Source: Cymbidium sinense (taxonomy: Eukaryota > Streptophyta > Magnoliopsida > Asparagales > Orchidaceae). Taken from it: a stretch of 64,000 nucleotides of DNA. The notes below the pieces were generated by a model, which was given only the letters and a program-made list of their open reading frames with translations, did no database searches and had not been told where the DNA came from. The position numbers and the translations under genes were made by a program. This document shows, one piece after another, positions 10,428 to 21,285 of the stretch (position 1 is the stretch's first letter; each line of letters begins with the position of its first letter). The stretch spans positions 90,383,666 to 90,447,665 of the forward strand of contig CM038216.1 in NCBI GenBank assembly GCA_021442155.1. The letters run 5' to 3'.

Positions 10428-12697
10428 ACAAAAATTAAAAACCCTAAACCCTAAACTAAATCGTGAACCCTAAACTCAAAAGCTAAACCCTAAACCCTAA
10501 ACCTTAAACCCTAAACCTAAACCCAAAAAAAAAACCTAAAAAAAAAAAGCTACAAAATAAATAAGAAAATCTAAACCTAAATATAATAATAAAATAAAAT
10601 AAAATAAAATAAAAACATAAACTAGAAACTAAACCTAAACCTAAACTTAAAAAAGAAAATAAAATATAAAATAAAAACTAAATTAAAATAAAATAAATAA
10701 AAATATAAACTAAACTAAAAAATAAAAAACTTAAATAAAATAAAAACTTAACATAAAATAATAATAAAATAAACCTAAAATAAAGTTAATTAAGAACTAA
10801 ATAAAACCTAAGCCTAAACAATAAATCTAAAAATAAATAATAAATAAAACCTAAACCTTAAACTAACAAAAAACCTGAACCTAAATTAAAAATAAAATAA
10901 ACCTAAACCTAATCAAAAATAAATAGAACCTCAACCTCAACCTAAAATAAACTAAACGTAAACCTAAACCTAAAATAAATAAAATAAAATAAACTAAAAA
11001 TAAATCTAAACCTAAGCTAAAAAATGAAACCTAAAAATTAACCTAAAAAAACTTAAAACCTAACACTAAAAAGAAAAATAAAACATAAACTAAACATAAA
11101 AATAAAAAAAAAACAAACCTAAACCTACAAAATAAAATTAAAAGAAAACTACACTAAAGAATAAACTTAAACCTAAATCTAAGCCTAAAAAATAAACTAA
11201 AATAAAAAAAACATAAACTAAAATAAATAAACCTAAAATAAATAAATTAAAAAAAATAAAAATAAAAAAAAATAAATAAAATAAATTAAAAATGATCCCA
11301 CCAATTGGTTTGCTTACTTTAAAATAAATTATAAATAATAAATAAAAGAAAACCCTAACCTAAACCATAAACTCTAAACTAACCAAACCCTAAAACTAAC
11401 CCAAGACCTCAGTGAGCTTTAAACCTACACTGCCACTTGTACCACTCCTAAACCTAAAACTAAACCCTAAACACACCTCCAAACTAAACCCATCCTCCCT
11501 GACCTAAACCCTAAACCCTCACCAAACCCTAAACCCTAAATCCTAAACCCAAACCCTAAACCCACCCAACCCTCTACCCTCCCCTAAAATACCTAAACTA
11601 AATAAATCCTAAACCTAAATAACTTTAAAAAAATTTAAAAAAATAATAACCTAAACCTAAACCTAAAATAAAAGAAAAAACTAAAATAAAATAAATAAAA
11701 ACCTAAACTTAACTAACAAAAAGTAAACATAAAAATAAAAAACCTAAATAAAATTAAAACTAAAAGTAAGATTAAAAAATAATATAAACCTAAAATAAAA
11801 TAAAATAAAAACTAAAAAAAATTAAACCTATAAAATAAATCTAAAAAGTAACTCTAAAAAAAAACCTTAACTGTGAACTAAAAAAAAAAACCTAAACCTA
11901 AAATAAACAAAATAAAATAAACCTAAACCTAAACAATAAAAACTTAAAGTATTAAAAATTAAACCTAGATCCTAACCTAAAATAAACTAAACTTAAACCC
12001 TAAACTACAGAAAATGAAATAAATAAGAAATAATCCTAAACTTAAACTAAAAAATAAAACCTAAAATAAAAACCTAAACTTAAACCTAAAAAAATACAAG
12101 AAAAACCTAAACTTAAACATAAAAATAAAAAAATAAAATGTAAACCTAAAAAATAATATAAAAATAAAACTAAACTAAAAAATAAACACAAACCTAAACC
12201 TAAACCAAGAAAATAAACTAAAATAAAAAACATAAACTAAAATAAAACTAAAATAAATAAACTAAACTAAATAAAAAATAAACCTAAATAAAAATACAAA
12301 AGAAAATAAGCTAAAATAAATAAATAATAAACTAAATAAACCTAAACCTACTAGTTTATTAATTCTAAAAATAATAATAACATACATTAAATCCTAAACC
12401 TTAAATCCTATCCCCTAAACCCTAAACCCTAAACCTACAACCCTAAACCCGAAAGCCTGAACCCTAAACCCTAAACCCTTAACCCTAAAAGCATAAACCC
12501 TAAAACACTAAACCCACCCTAAACACTAAACCCTAAACACTAAACCCTAAACCTTAAACCCCAAACACTAAACCTTAACCCTAAACCCTAATCCCTAAAC
12601 CATGAACCTTAAACCTAAACCTAAAGTAACTAAATAAACTAAAAAAATAAACCTAAACCCAAAAAGCTAATAATCCTAAACTTAAACCTAAACCCGA

Positions 12698-13187
12698 AGA
12701 ATGGGCAGAACCTTGATGGCGGGAACATCACCCTCAACCAAACTCAATTTAGATCTAGCGGTGGAGGTTAAGGTAGAGGTGGCGGTTATCGCAATGGTAG
12801 TCAGAGATTTGTAGGTGCTGGTCGACATAAATGTTGTGGTCAGAGCAATGGTGGTTATGGATGCGGGAGGAGCAACGGAGGTTACAAATGTGGTGGTGGC
12901 AGAGGGAGAGATCGGGGATATGATGATGGATCCTGCTAGTCGAGAGGTTGGGTTGGTTCTGATGGAAACTAGAGAAATTGAATAATGACCGATTCGATCT
13001 GCTGCTTATGGAACAATGTCATTACAGTAGAGATGATTCTAGTTATCTAGGATTTTTGATTAGCTCTATTCGTGCATATTTTATATCTATGTTGTCACTT
13101 GCATCTTAAAAAACTTTGTATGTTACTTGGTTAATAAAATCAAAAAGATGAAATGTTGAATCTGAATTTGTTCTCTGTTAAAAAAAC
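12698..13187 (+). pseudogene. GRP fragment 1: 3' part of a glycine-rich RNA-binding protein gene
   Basis: The frame starts at NGQNLDGGNI, the last strand of an RRM in plant GR-RBPs (GRP7/8 type). It continues into a Gly-rich tail with RGGGYRNG, GGQSNGGYG-like, GGGRGRDRGYDDGS and GSDGN, then a 3' UTR with TCTAGGATTTTTGATT and an A-rich end after TTGTTCTCTGTTA. In-frame stops interrupt the tail. The RRM start (RNP2, RNP1) is absent. Upstream lies AAAGTAACTAAATAAACT, a box shared with the other copies. Plant GR-RBPs bind RNA in stress and circadian responses; this fragment cannot. Confidence 0.85.
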
Positions 13188-13616
13188 CAAGAACTAAATA
13201 TTTTAAACTAAAACCTGAACCCTAAACCTAAAACCCTAAACCCTAAACCTAAAACCCTAAACCTTAAGCCATAAATGTTAAAACCCTAAACCCTAAACCC
13301 TAAAACCTACACCTTAAACCCTAAACCCTAAATCTTAAACCCTAAATCCTAAACCCTAAAACAAACCATACCTCAACCTGACCCAAACCTACCACAAACC
13401 TAAACCCAACCCAAACCCTAACCCTAAACCCTAAACCCTAAACCCTCCCAAGCTACTGTCCTAAACCCTAAACCTCTAAACCCACCCTAAACTCCCATCC
13501 TGTAATCACACCCTAAGCTACTTTACCCTTCCTCCAACCACCACCCACCTCCTCCTCCTCCTAAAGTAATTAAATATTAAACTAAACCTATACTATATAA
13601 TAAAACTAATGAAACA
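13188..13616 (+). repeat. Telomere-like satellite block 2
   Basis: CCCTAAA-rich spacer between GRP fragments 1 and 2. It starts with CTAAACTAAAACCTGAACCC, which follows most GRP copies, and ends with AAAGTAATTAAATATTAA, the pre-GRP box. A C-rich stretch with CCTCCTCCTCCT lies near 13550. Confidence 0.85.
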
Positions 13617-13894
13617 AGAATGGGTAATGAGACATCGTCAACCAATCCTAAAATCTGGTGATGGAGGTGAAGGAGGTTATGCAGTGGTGGCAAAATCCCA
13701 AATGTGGATATGAGGATAAAATAACCAGCCTAAATGGTTCTAAACTTAAATGATCCGTCTACTAAACTCCTTAAAAAGGTTCTATCTAAATTTACTTTGA
13801 TATTTTATCCATTTTGATATATTATTGTGTCTTTATTTTAGTTTGTTGAAATCAAATAGACCAAATGTTGAATCAATTTGTTATCTGTTAAAAC
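13617..13894 (+). pseudogene. GRP fragment 2: strongly decayed copy
   Basis: Starts AAGAATGGG like the others, then has a shortened Gly-rich part (TGGTGATGGAGGTGAAGG) and a diverged 3' UTR ending GAAATCAAATAGACCAAATG, TTGAATCAATTTG and TTATCTGTTAAAACC. It is about 280 bp against about 490 in fragment 1, so roughly 200 bp is lost, mainly from the Gly-rich coding part. Same orientation and same flanking words as the other copies. Confidence 0.7.
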
Positions 13895-14577
13895 CAAAAC
13901 TCTACACTAAACTAAACTTGAGCCCAAAACCAACCTAAACCCTAAACCCTAAACCTAAACTTCCACCCACCCAAACCCCTAAACCCTACCTAAAACCCAC
14001 TAAACCCATCTTCCTAAATCCTCCCTAAACTAAACCCTATTCTCCCTGACCCTCTAAACTAAATCCTAAACCTCCTCCCAAACCCACACCTACCCAAACT
14101 CACCCAGACCACTCTAACTCCACCCCTAACTGACTTTCTAACCTATCTACCACTAAACTGACCCTCCCTGCTCTAAATCTGGGCACTTTGCTGGGCCCTG
14201 GGCCCTCCATGGGCCCTGTGCCAACCACCATGGGCCCTAAACCTGAAAGGCTCACTATGGGCCACCACCTACCCAAATCCCTCCTGAGCCTAGACCCTGG
14301 GCCCTGGGCTCTAAATAAAACCCTCCTTCCTGGGCCCTCCCTCCCTAAACACCTAAACTAAATAAATAAAACTTTATATCTCTCTACCATAACCCTAAAT
14401 GCTAAGCTCTCCCTAAAGCTGCACCATCACCCTAAACCCTAAATTCTAAACCCTAAACCCTCCCTCCTAAACTTACTCTAACTAAATCATAAACCCTAAA
14501 CCCAAACTCTCTAACCCTAAGTAACTAAATAAATTAAAAATAAACCTAATCCTTAAACTAATAAAACTTAAACCTGG
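13895..14577 (+). repeat. Telomere-like satellite block 3 with GGGCCC-rich core
   Basis: CCCTAAA-type repeat; near 14165-14345 it changes to GC-rich words (GGGCCCTGGGCCC, CCATGGGCCC) and then returns to CCCTAAA. It ends with AAGTAACTAAATAAATTAAA, the box preceding GRP fragment 3. Confidence 0.85.
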
Positions 14578-15074
14578 TGAATGGGAAAAACTTTTAAAGT
14601 AGAAACATCACCATTAGCTAGGCTTAATATAGATCTTGTGATAGATGCAAGGGCGGAGTTGGTAGTTATCATAGTGGTGGTGGGGGATCTGGAGGTACTG
14701 GTAGATTTGGAGGTAGTGGTCAGAACATTGCTGGTTATGGAGGCAAGAGGAGCAATGGATTTTACAGCGTGGTGGTGGCAGAGGGAGAGATCGAGGATAT
14801 GATGGTGGATCCCGCCTACTCGAGAGGCCAGGATAGTTCTGATGGGAATTGGGCGATGAACAATCGATCGATCTTCGCTTATGGAACGCCTTTCTGATAG
14901 ATGGTTCTATTTATCTAGGGTTTTTGATTTTCTCTATGCGTGCTCATTTTTTATCCATTTTAAATCAATGTCATTACTTTTATCTTAGAAAACTTGGTGT
15001 GTTACTTGGTTGATGAAATAAAAAAGAAGAAATGTTGAATCTAAAATTGTTCTCTATTAAAAATTAAAAAAAAA
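14578..15074 (+). pseudogene. GRP fragment 3
   Basis: Starts GAATGGGAAAAAC (RRM end) and runs through the Gly-rich region with GGTGGTGGGGGATCTGG and GGCAGAGGGAGAGATCGAGG, a CAGGATAGTTCTGATGGG end segment, then 3' UTR with TATCTAGGGTTTTTGATTTT and an A-rich end after TTCTCTATTAA. The 73-codon ATG frame at 14581 is out of the GRP frame and is not a gene. Small indels break the GRP frame. Confidence 0.85.
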
Positions 15075-15825
15075 CAAGAAACCATAAACCATAAACTAAA
15101 ACCAGAACCTTAAACCCAAAACCTGAACACTAAACCCTAAACCCTAAAGCCTAAAGCCTAAACCATAAACCTTAAATTATAAAACCTAAACCCTAAACCC
15201 TAAACCTAAAAATAAACCCTAAAGCCTAAACCCTAAAAATATTAAAACCTAAACCTAAACTAAATAAAAACTAAAAATAAAATAAATAAAAAACCTAAAC
15301 CAAAATAAAATAAAATGTAAACCTAAACTATAATATAAACCTAAACTTAAACCTAAACCTAAACTTGAAAACAAAATAAAATAAGAAAATTAAAAATAAA
15401 CTAAAATAAACTAAATAAAAACCTAAACTAAACTAAAAAATAAAATACCTAACTGAAATAAAAACCTAAACCTAAAAAATAAACTTAAAATAAAACATAA
15501 AAATAAGTAAAAAAAACTTAAACCCTAAACTAAAAAAAAACTAAACCTAAAATAAAAAAAAAATTAAACATAAACCAAAACTAAAATAAATAAATCCTAA
15601 ACCTAAAATAAACTAAACCTAAACCTAAACATAAATTAAATAAAATAAAATAAAGTAAAAATAAACCTAAACTCAAAAATAAAACCTAAAAATAAACCTA
15701 TAATAAAAACCTAAAACCTAAACCAAAAAAAAAAAACCTAAAGCTAAACCTAAAAATAAAAAATAAAACCTAACCCAAAAAAAATAAAACTCAACTAAAA
15801 AATAAACCTAAACCTAAACCTAAAA
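15075..15825 (+). repeat. Telomere-like satellite block 4
   Basis: CCCTAAA-rich section just after GRP fragment 3, passing into the AT-rich CTAAA/TAAAA section with landmark ACTCAACTAAAAAATAAAC near 15787. The block is cut about 38 bp after that landmark by the 5' end of LINE copy 1. Confidence 0.85.
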
Positions 15826-16167
15826 TGATGATTTGAATGACAACTTGAATGTGGCTAAAATTCTTGAGCAAGACACTAATTCTAATATTGGTAATTATGC
15901 ATTGAATGGTATAATTTCTCCTCCTCTCCAAATTCCAAAATTGAGCTTCATTCTAAGCCCACCTTTCAAGAAAATGTTGATTTGGAACAGGAGGAAGTTC
16001 TGATTAGAGATGTTCTTATTGATCCTTTTCATATTAATAATATTCCTAATCAATCTCTTTCTAAAGGTGACACTTTGGATAAAAATAAAAAATTCCAAAC
16101 TATTTTTAAAAAGAAAACTAAGAACTCTAAGTTGCAACCTCCTAATCTTGCCACCCTCTTCACATAA
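15826..16167 (+). pseudogene. LINE copy 1 ORF1 C-terminal fragment
   Basis: The frame includes EQEEVLIRDVLIDPFHINN, QSLSKGDTLDKNKKFQTI and the basic FKKKTKNSKLQPPNLA, matching the C-terminus of ORF1 in copy 2 (20836-21192). Earlier codons (DDLNDNLNVAKILEQDTN) are in a different phase because of an indel. ORF1 of plant L1 LINEs is an RNA-binding protein; this basic tail carries no known catalytic motif. Confidence 0.7.
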
Positions 16168-16264
16168 ATAATGTGTTTTTCAATTTTTGGCTTATGAGAG
16201 GATTTTTTTCTTTCCCTTTCTCTTTATTATTATAATTTAATCTACTTTTACAAAAAAAAAATTA

Positions 16265-17206
16265 TTTTTAATTCTTTTGGAATCTTAGAGGGATTGGTAC
16301 CCTCACTGTTCATAATCATCTTTAAAATCTCTACATAATTAATAATATCTCTTTACTTATTGTTATTGAACCTCTTATATGTGCTAATAAAATCAATCAT
16401 GATGCTAGAATGCTTTGTTTCAATAAATGTTTTCTTCCTAACATTAGTAATAAAATTTGGTGCCCTTAGAACAGCTTCTTAAATGTTTTAATTTTAGATG
16501 ATCTTTAACAAGTTGTCAATACTCAAATTTCTTTTGGTGATTCTTGTGTGCTTGGCTCTTTTGTTTGTGCTTCTTGCAATAGAGTTGGCCTGAACATTCT
16601 TTGGGAGAATTTAAGAAGTTTTGCTCTTTCTGTTAACAACCCATGGTTAGTTGGGGTGATTTCGACACTATTCTATATTCATCTGAAAGATGGGGTGGTT
16701 GTTCTCCAAATATTCATTCTATGGAAGAATTTTCAAATATGACTCTTGATTGTAATCTTGTTCACATTGGTTTTAAAGGCTTTAATTATACTTGGTAAAA
16801 CTCTATGCTCTAGCAATGACTTGATAGAATTCTTTTCAACTCTCATTGGATTAGTCAATTGCCTCTTACCTCTGCCAGCCATTTGATTAGAACTTTATCT
16901 GATCATGCACCTCTTTTGTTTTCTGTTAAAGATAACTCTAAAAATTAAACACCTCGCCCTCTTTCAAATTTCAAAATATGTGGATTCAACATTTGGATTT
17001 TCTTGAAGTTATGGACAATAATTGTAATGCTCCTTTACACCCTGATATTTTTATTATAAGTATGCATAGATTATGGTTTAAGCTTAAATGGATCAAACAA
17101 AATCTAGTTTAGTGGAACAAACATTATTTTAAAAATCTTTTTGCTAATATAAAAAACATGAAACTTTTGGTTTGTGATCTTGAAAATATTGTTTTGTCTG
17201 ATTCTT
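16265..17206 (+). pseudogene. LINE copy 1 ORF2 endonuclease fragment
   Basis: Exonuclease-endonuclease-phosphatase (APE-like) domain in broken frames: an RGIGTLTVHN-like start, ISLLIVIEPL, LGSFVCASCNRVGLN, NPWLVG followed after a one-base loss by DFDTILYSSER, then NYTW, LDRILFNSHWI and RTLSDHAPLL. SDHAP is the family's catalytic SDH region and GDF(N/D) carries the metal-binding Asp. The region after the endonuclease, FKIWIQHLDFLEV-like, is present before the copy is cut. Confidence 0.75.
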
Positions 17207-17299
17207 CGGAGCTTTTGGGCTTTTCATGTTGTCAAACAGTTGAATAATGAAAATTGATGGCGAGTGCCTGATCGAATTGATCAGGTCGTGTAGGAACAT

Positions 17300-17403
17300 G
17301 GTTCAAATATCTCGGTCTATTAGGATGCCTCGGCTACATACATCCCTGCACTTCTACTTGACACCTATCGTAATGATAAATGGCTCATCTCATCATGACC
17401 TTA
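17300..17403 (-). pseudogene. rrn4.5: Plastid 4.5S rRNA pseudogene
   Basis: The minus strand reads AAGGTCATGATGAGATGAGC, CATTTATCATTACGATAGG, TGTCAAGTAGAAGTGCAGGG, ATGTATGTAGCCGAGGCAT and CCTAATAGACCGAGATATTT. The length fits the 103-104 nt plastid 4.5S rRNA. Changes are mainly G/C to A/T transitions, so this is a decayed nuclear copy, not a working rRNA gene. Confidence 0.85.
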
Positions 17404-17464
17404 TCTTGGATTCTCAATACTTCTATCGCTCTTTCCCCGCAGAGGTAGAGAACTCGCCATTATC

Positions 17465-17801
17465 TCGGCTGTGCTACCAGAGGCTCTGGGGAAGTCAGAA
17501 TAGGAGAGCACTCATCTTGGGGTGGGCTTACTACTTAGATACTTTCAGCAGTTATCCGCTCTGCACTTGGCTACCCAACGTTTACCATAGGCATGATAAC
17601 TGGTACACCAGAGGTGCATCCTTCCCAGTCCTCTCATACTAGATAAAGGCCCTCTCAATCCTCTAAAGCCCACACCGGATGTGGACTAAACTATCTCATA
17701 AAGTTCTAAACCCAGCTCACATACCTCTTTAATGGGAAAACAGCCAAACCCTTGGAACATACTACAGTCCCATGTGGCGAAGAGTCAACATAGAGGTGCC
17801 A

Positions 17802-17834
<33 letters not shown>

Positions 17835-18120
17835 TCAGCCTATTATCCCTAGAGTAACTTTTATCCATTGAGCGACCCTTCCACTCGATACCATCGGATC
17901 ACTAAGGCTATCCACCTCGAAGGGTGGGCCTTGCGGTCAAACTCCCATATGCCCTTGCACTCGAGGGCCAATCTCTGTCGGACAGGAAACTTTGCGCCTA
18001 GTTAGTTTTGGGAGGCCTACTATAGAAACTATCTACACAGGCGTCCCATGGCTAGTAGGTTCTAACACAAGGTTAGAATTCTAGCACTTCTGGAGTGGTA
18101 TCTCACTGATGGCTTGAGCA
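17465..18120 (-). pseudogene. rrn23: Plastid 23S rRNA pseudogene, 3' part
   Basis: Recognised by very conserved LSU rRNA words on plus (antisense): GGGGTGGGCTTACTACTTAG, TTTCAGCAGTTATCC, AACTGGTACACCAGAGGTGC, CCCAGCTCACATACC, CTTCCCGTCGATGTGAACTC and TATCCCTAGAGTAACTTTTA, which belong to domains V-VI. A small deletion (GAGCGACCCTTCC) and a scrambled stretch near 17910-17930 are visible. The 5' two-thirds of 23S is absent. The open plus-strand stretch at 17247-17642 is antisense rRNA and not a protein. Confidence 0.88.
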
Positions 18121-19543
18121 TCATTAAAAATAAACCTAAAGATAAATTAAAAAATAAAAGCCAAAAATAAAAATAAAATAAAAACCTAAAACCTAAACCT
18201 AAAAAAATAAAATAAAAAACTAAACCCAAACCTAAAAATAAAAAAGAAAAACTAAACCTAAAAATTAAAATAAAAATTAAAACTCAACTAAAAAATATTC
18301 CTAAACATAACAAATAAACTAAAAAAACCTAAACTAAAATAAATAAACCTAAAATAAATAAACTAAACTAAATAAAAATAGAAAATAAACCAAAATAAAA
18401 ATAAAAAAATAAAATAAACTCAAATAAATAAATAAAAACTAAATTAAACTAAACTACTTAATTTTAAAAAACTTTAAATAACTAAACCTACCCTAAACCC
18501 CTAATAACCCACCATTAACTTACAACCTATACCACTAAACACTAAATCCTGCTAAACATTAAATTAACCCCTACCCTGCACTGGCCTTACCAAATCCTCC
18601 TAAACCCTGACCTTAACTGACCCTAACCTCTCCCCTAAACCCCATAAAATATAAACTCCCAAGTTAAACTTCCTACCTAATAAACTCTAAATGGGCTCAG
18701 GCCCTGGGCCTCCTGAGCCTGATACTGGACTGAGTGCTACTTAAACCTGGGCCCTGGCCCTACCAAACCCTAAACCTGATCTCCTAAACTAAAACCTAAA
18801 ACCTAAACCTGGGCCCTCCCTAAACCTAATCTTAAAGCTACCCTAAACTAATATTGACTAAAACCATAAATTATGGGCCCTGGGCCCTGGGCCCCCAACT
18901 GAAACTGACCTGGGCTTGGGCCCTGGGCCCTTAAACTCCTGGGTTCAATAAACCCCAGACCAGGTTAAACTAAACTAAAAAGACCTAAATCATCCTAAAA
19001 CCCTAAACCTAGGCTAAACTAAGATCATAAACCTACTGAATAAACTGGGCCACACCCTAAACCTAAATTTAAAGGCATGAGCCTAAATAAACTTAACACT
19101 AAGATAATAAAACACTAAAACCTAAATCCTGGCCCTGGGCCCTAAACCCTCTAAACCCTTTGTCCCCAAAACCCTAAACATTCCCATCCTAAACTCTGGG
19201 CCCTCCATAAACCTGGGCCCTGGGCCATGGGCCCTGGGCCCTAAATCTTGGGCCCTAAACCCTTATGACTCCTAAATCCTAAACCCTCCACCCTCTAAAC
19301 ACCCTCCTAAACCAAAAATAAATCTACCCTAAACTAAAAATTAAACCCCTAAACTAAACCTACCAAATGCTAAAACCCTAAACCCTAAATCTAAACCCTA
19401 AAATCCAAACTTAAAAAATAAAAATCTAAACCTAAGAAATAAACCAAAAACTTAAACCCTAAACTCTAAACCCTAAACCCTAGAAATCTCAACCTAAACC
19501 TACACCTAAAACCCTAAACCGTAAAACTTGAAAACCCTCGCTC
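18121..19543 (+). repeat. Telomere-like satellite block 5 with GC-rich core
   Basis: AT-rich satellite with landmark AACTCAACTAAAAAATA near 18278 and ACTACTTAATTTTAAAAA near 18456, then CCCTAAA-type repeat. From about 18690 to 19260 it is full of CCCTGGGCCC words. It ends with CCCTAAACCGTAAAACTTGA directly before LINE copy 2. Confidence 0.85.
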
Positions 19544-19680
19544 CCTTGAGGTTCTTTGGTGAATTCATTTTCCACTTCATTAGCACATCTCTGTCTTGCA
19601 TTTTTGGTGGATCCTTCTTCAATCTTGACTAATTTCTAGAGTTTTCTCAATCTCTGGTTGGTCACAAGATGTGCCTCTTA

Positions 19681-21192
19681 TGCTCATGGCTATGGTTACA
19701 TCAAACCCATGGCTTATTTCTCCCATTTCGGATGATCCTTCTAGGGAATCTGATTTTGCGGTGATTCCTGATCCTAATGTCATTCATGCTACTAAATTAT
19801 TTAAGGATGAATTTCTAGTGAGAGCTCTACCACTTATGACTCGGTGAATCTGATTTCTACTTTTTTCAAGGTATGTCTATGATCATGTGTTCAGATCTTG
19901 ATGTCAAAAAGCTTGCAAAACCTTTCATATTTACTTTGATTGGAAAAATTTCTTTGTGCCAGTCAAATTTGGATAAGATCTGATATTTTTTTCATAACCT
20001 TAAACTTATGGGTGCTTTTTATATTGGTTTGATTGATCCAAGACATAATCTAATTCAACTTATGAATAATTTGGATTATTCAAGGGTTTTCTCATGTCAA
20101 TCTTATTTTGTCTTTAATTGCCAAATGCACTTGTTGAAGTGGTATCCCCTTTTTGATATAAAGGATGAATCACTTATTGTTCCTGTGTGGTTAGCTCTTC
20201 CAAATATGAAAATCCATTATGTTACCCACTAGGTTTTATTTATTGTTAGGGCTCTTTTTGGTCGGCCGCTCCAAATCAATCAGACGACTGCTGTGAGATC
20301 ACGTCCCTCTATTGCTCATATATTGGTTGAACTTGACATATCTAAAAACATCCTAAGGATGTCTAGATTGGATCTGAAATTTTTGGTTATTTATAAATGT
20401 TCAAATTTGAAAATTTTCTATTTTTTTGTTCCCATCACAAGATACATGGTCTTAATAATTCAGAATGTTTTGTTCTTCACCTGCATCTAAAAAAAAATTT
20501 TTTGAATGATCCTAACTCTAAATTAGCCACTAATAAGTTAATAAAGCTATTTTGTGCCTAAAACTAACTGAAATATTAATATTAGGTCAGATTCTTTGAA
20601 ATCTTTTGATGTTCCAATAATTGCTATTTCTGTTTCTCATTTTGACCATGACAAAGGTACTAATAATGTTGAAAAAAATGATTTCTCCAACAACCTTTCT
20701 TTACTTGAGAATATGCCTATTATGGCTAACGCCAAATTCAAAGAGGCTGAAAAATTTGTTGATTCATTCTCTAATGAGTGTATTACTACTTTTTTGCTGG
20801 CATTAATTGATGAGAATGAGGTTTAAAATGATGATTTGAATGATAACTTGAGTGTGGCTAAAATTCTTGAGCAAAACAATAATTCTAATATTAGTAATTG
20901 TGTGTTGAATGGTATAATTTCTTCCCCTTCTCCAAATTCCAAGATTGATCTTCATTCTAAGCCCACCTTTCAAGAAAATGTTGATTTGGAAGAGGAGGAA
21001 GTTCTTATTAGAGATGTTCTTACTGATCTTTATCCTATTAATAATATTCTTAATCATTCTCTTTCTAATGGTGACACTTTGGATAAAAATAGAAAATTCC
21101 AAACTATTTTTAAAAAGAAAACTAAGAACTCTAAGATTCAACCTCCTAATCTTTCCAAATCTTTTAGATCTAGACCCTCTTCACATAAATAA
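19681..21192 (+). pseudogene. LINE copy 2 ORF1 (DUF4283-type RNA-binding protein)
   Basis: First Met at 19681 (MLMAMVTSNPWLI). DUF4283 block: FTLIGKISLCQSNLDKI, LKLMGAFYIGLIDPRH, LIQLMNNLDYSRVF, MHLLKWYPLFDIKDES, IVPVWLALPNMKIHYVTH, then RPLQINQTTA and RPSIAHILVELDI. A zinc-knuckle-like segment CSHHKIHGLNNSEC follows, with His for the second Cys and Leu for the His. A long acidic/Ser-Asn region and a basic tail FKKKTKNSKIQPPNL end the ORF. Several frameshifts; the last 118 codons (20836-21192) are open. It would coat LINE RNA in an active element. Confidence 0.8.
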
Positions 21193-21285
21193 TGTGTTTT
21201 ATCAATTTTTGGCTTAGGGGAGGATTTTTTTCTTTCCCTCTCTCTTTATTATTATCATTTAATCTCCTTTTACATTTATTTTATT

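Larger units (their letters stand above)
8844..12697 (+). repeat. Telomere-like satellite block 1
   Basis: AC-rich DNA built of CCCTAAA and variants CCTAAA, CTAAA, TAAAA and AATAAA, always with the C-rich strand on plus. The purest canonical run is near 9486-9529. Higher-order landmarks (see findings) lie near 9170, 9393, 10201, 11145, 11305, 12164 and 12353. CCCTAAA-rich sections follow each GTTTAC landmark. A short GRP 3' UTR tail lies at 10381-10427. The open minus-strand stretches in this block (for example 9222-9458 and 12042-12233) are F/L/Y-rich translations of the repeat and are not genes. Confidence 0.9.
15826..17206 (+). mobile_element. L1-type LINE copy 1 (truncated at both ends)
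   Basis: Collinear with 20828-22220 of LINE copy 2, differing by scattered substitutions and small indels. It begins inside ORF1 at TAAAATGATGATTTGAATGA; the TAAAA is shared with the satellite upstream (CCTAAACCTAAAA), so the join has microhomology. It ends in the region after the ORF2 endonuclease, at GTTTTGTCTGATTCTTC, where plastid DNA begins. There is no RT domain and no poly(A). Confidence 0.85.
17207..18120 (-). other. Nuclear plastid DNA insert (NUPT): rrn23-rrn4.5-rrn5 spacer
   Basis: About 0.9 kb matching plastid rDNA on the minus strand: part of the rrn4.5-rrn5 spacer (17207-17299; the CTGATCGAATTGATCAGG hairpin and CGTGTAGGAACA), rrn4.5, the short spacer, and the 3' part of rrn23. 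A separate 4.5S gene exists in plant plastids, not in mitochondria or bacteria. Compared with the conserved plastid sequence most differences look like C-to-T or G-to-A changes (CTCATACTAG for CTCGTACTAG), the pattern expected from deamination of methylated cytosine in old nuclear plastid inserts. The left edge abuts LINE copy 1 and the right edge abuts TAAAAATAAACC satellite. Confidence 0.9.

Noticed and set aside
8844..12697. CRISPR-like regularly spaced repeats
   Set aside because: Repeats are 5-7 bp words without unique spacers, in a eukaryotic context with no cas genes.
14581..14802. ATG-initiated frames in GRP fragments (also 23260-23517 and 32789-33040) as small Val/Ala-rich proteins
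   Set aside because: They run in a shifted frame over the GGT-rich coding region; the true frame gives the RRM end and Gly-rich tail of a GR-RBP, with stops and indels.
17247..17642. 131-codon plus-strand frame
   Set aside because: It is antisense to plastid 4.5S and 23S rRNA and contains no protein domain.
17207..18120. Mitochondrial or bacterial rRNA origin
   Set aside because: The separate 4.5S gene and the 4.5S-5S spacer are features of plastid rDNA.
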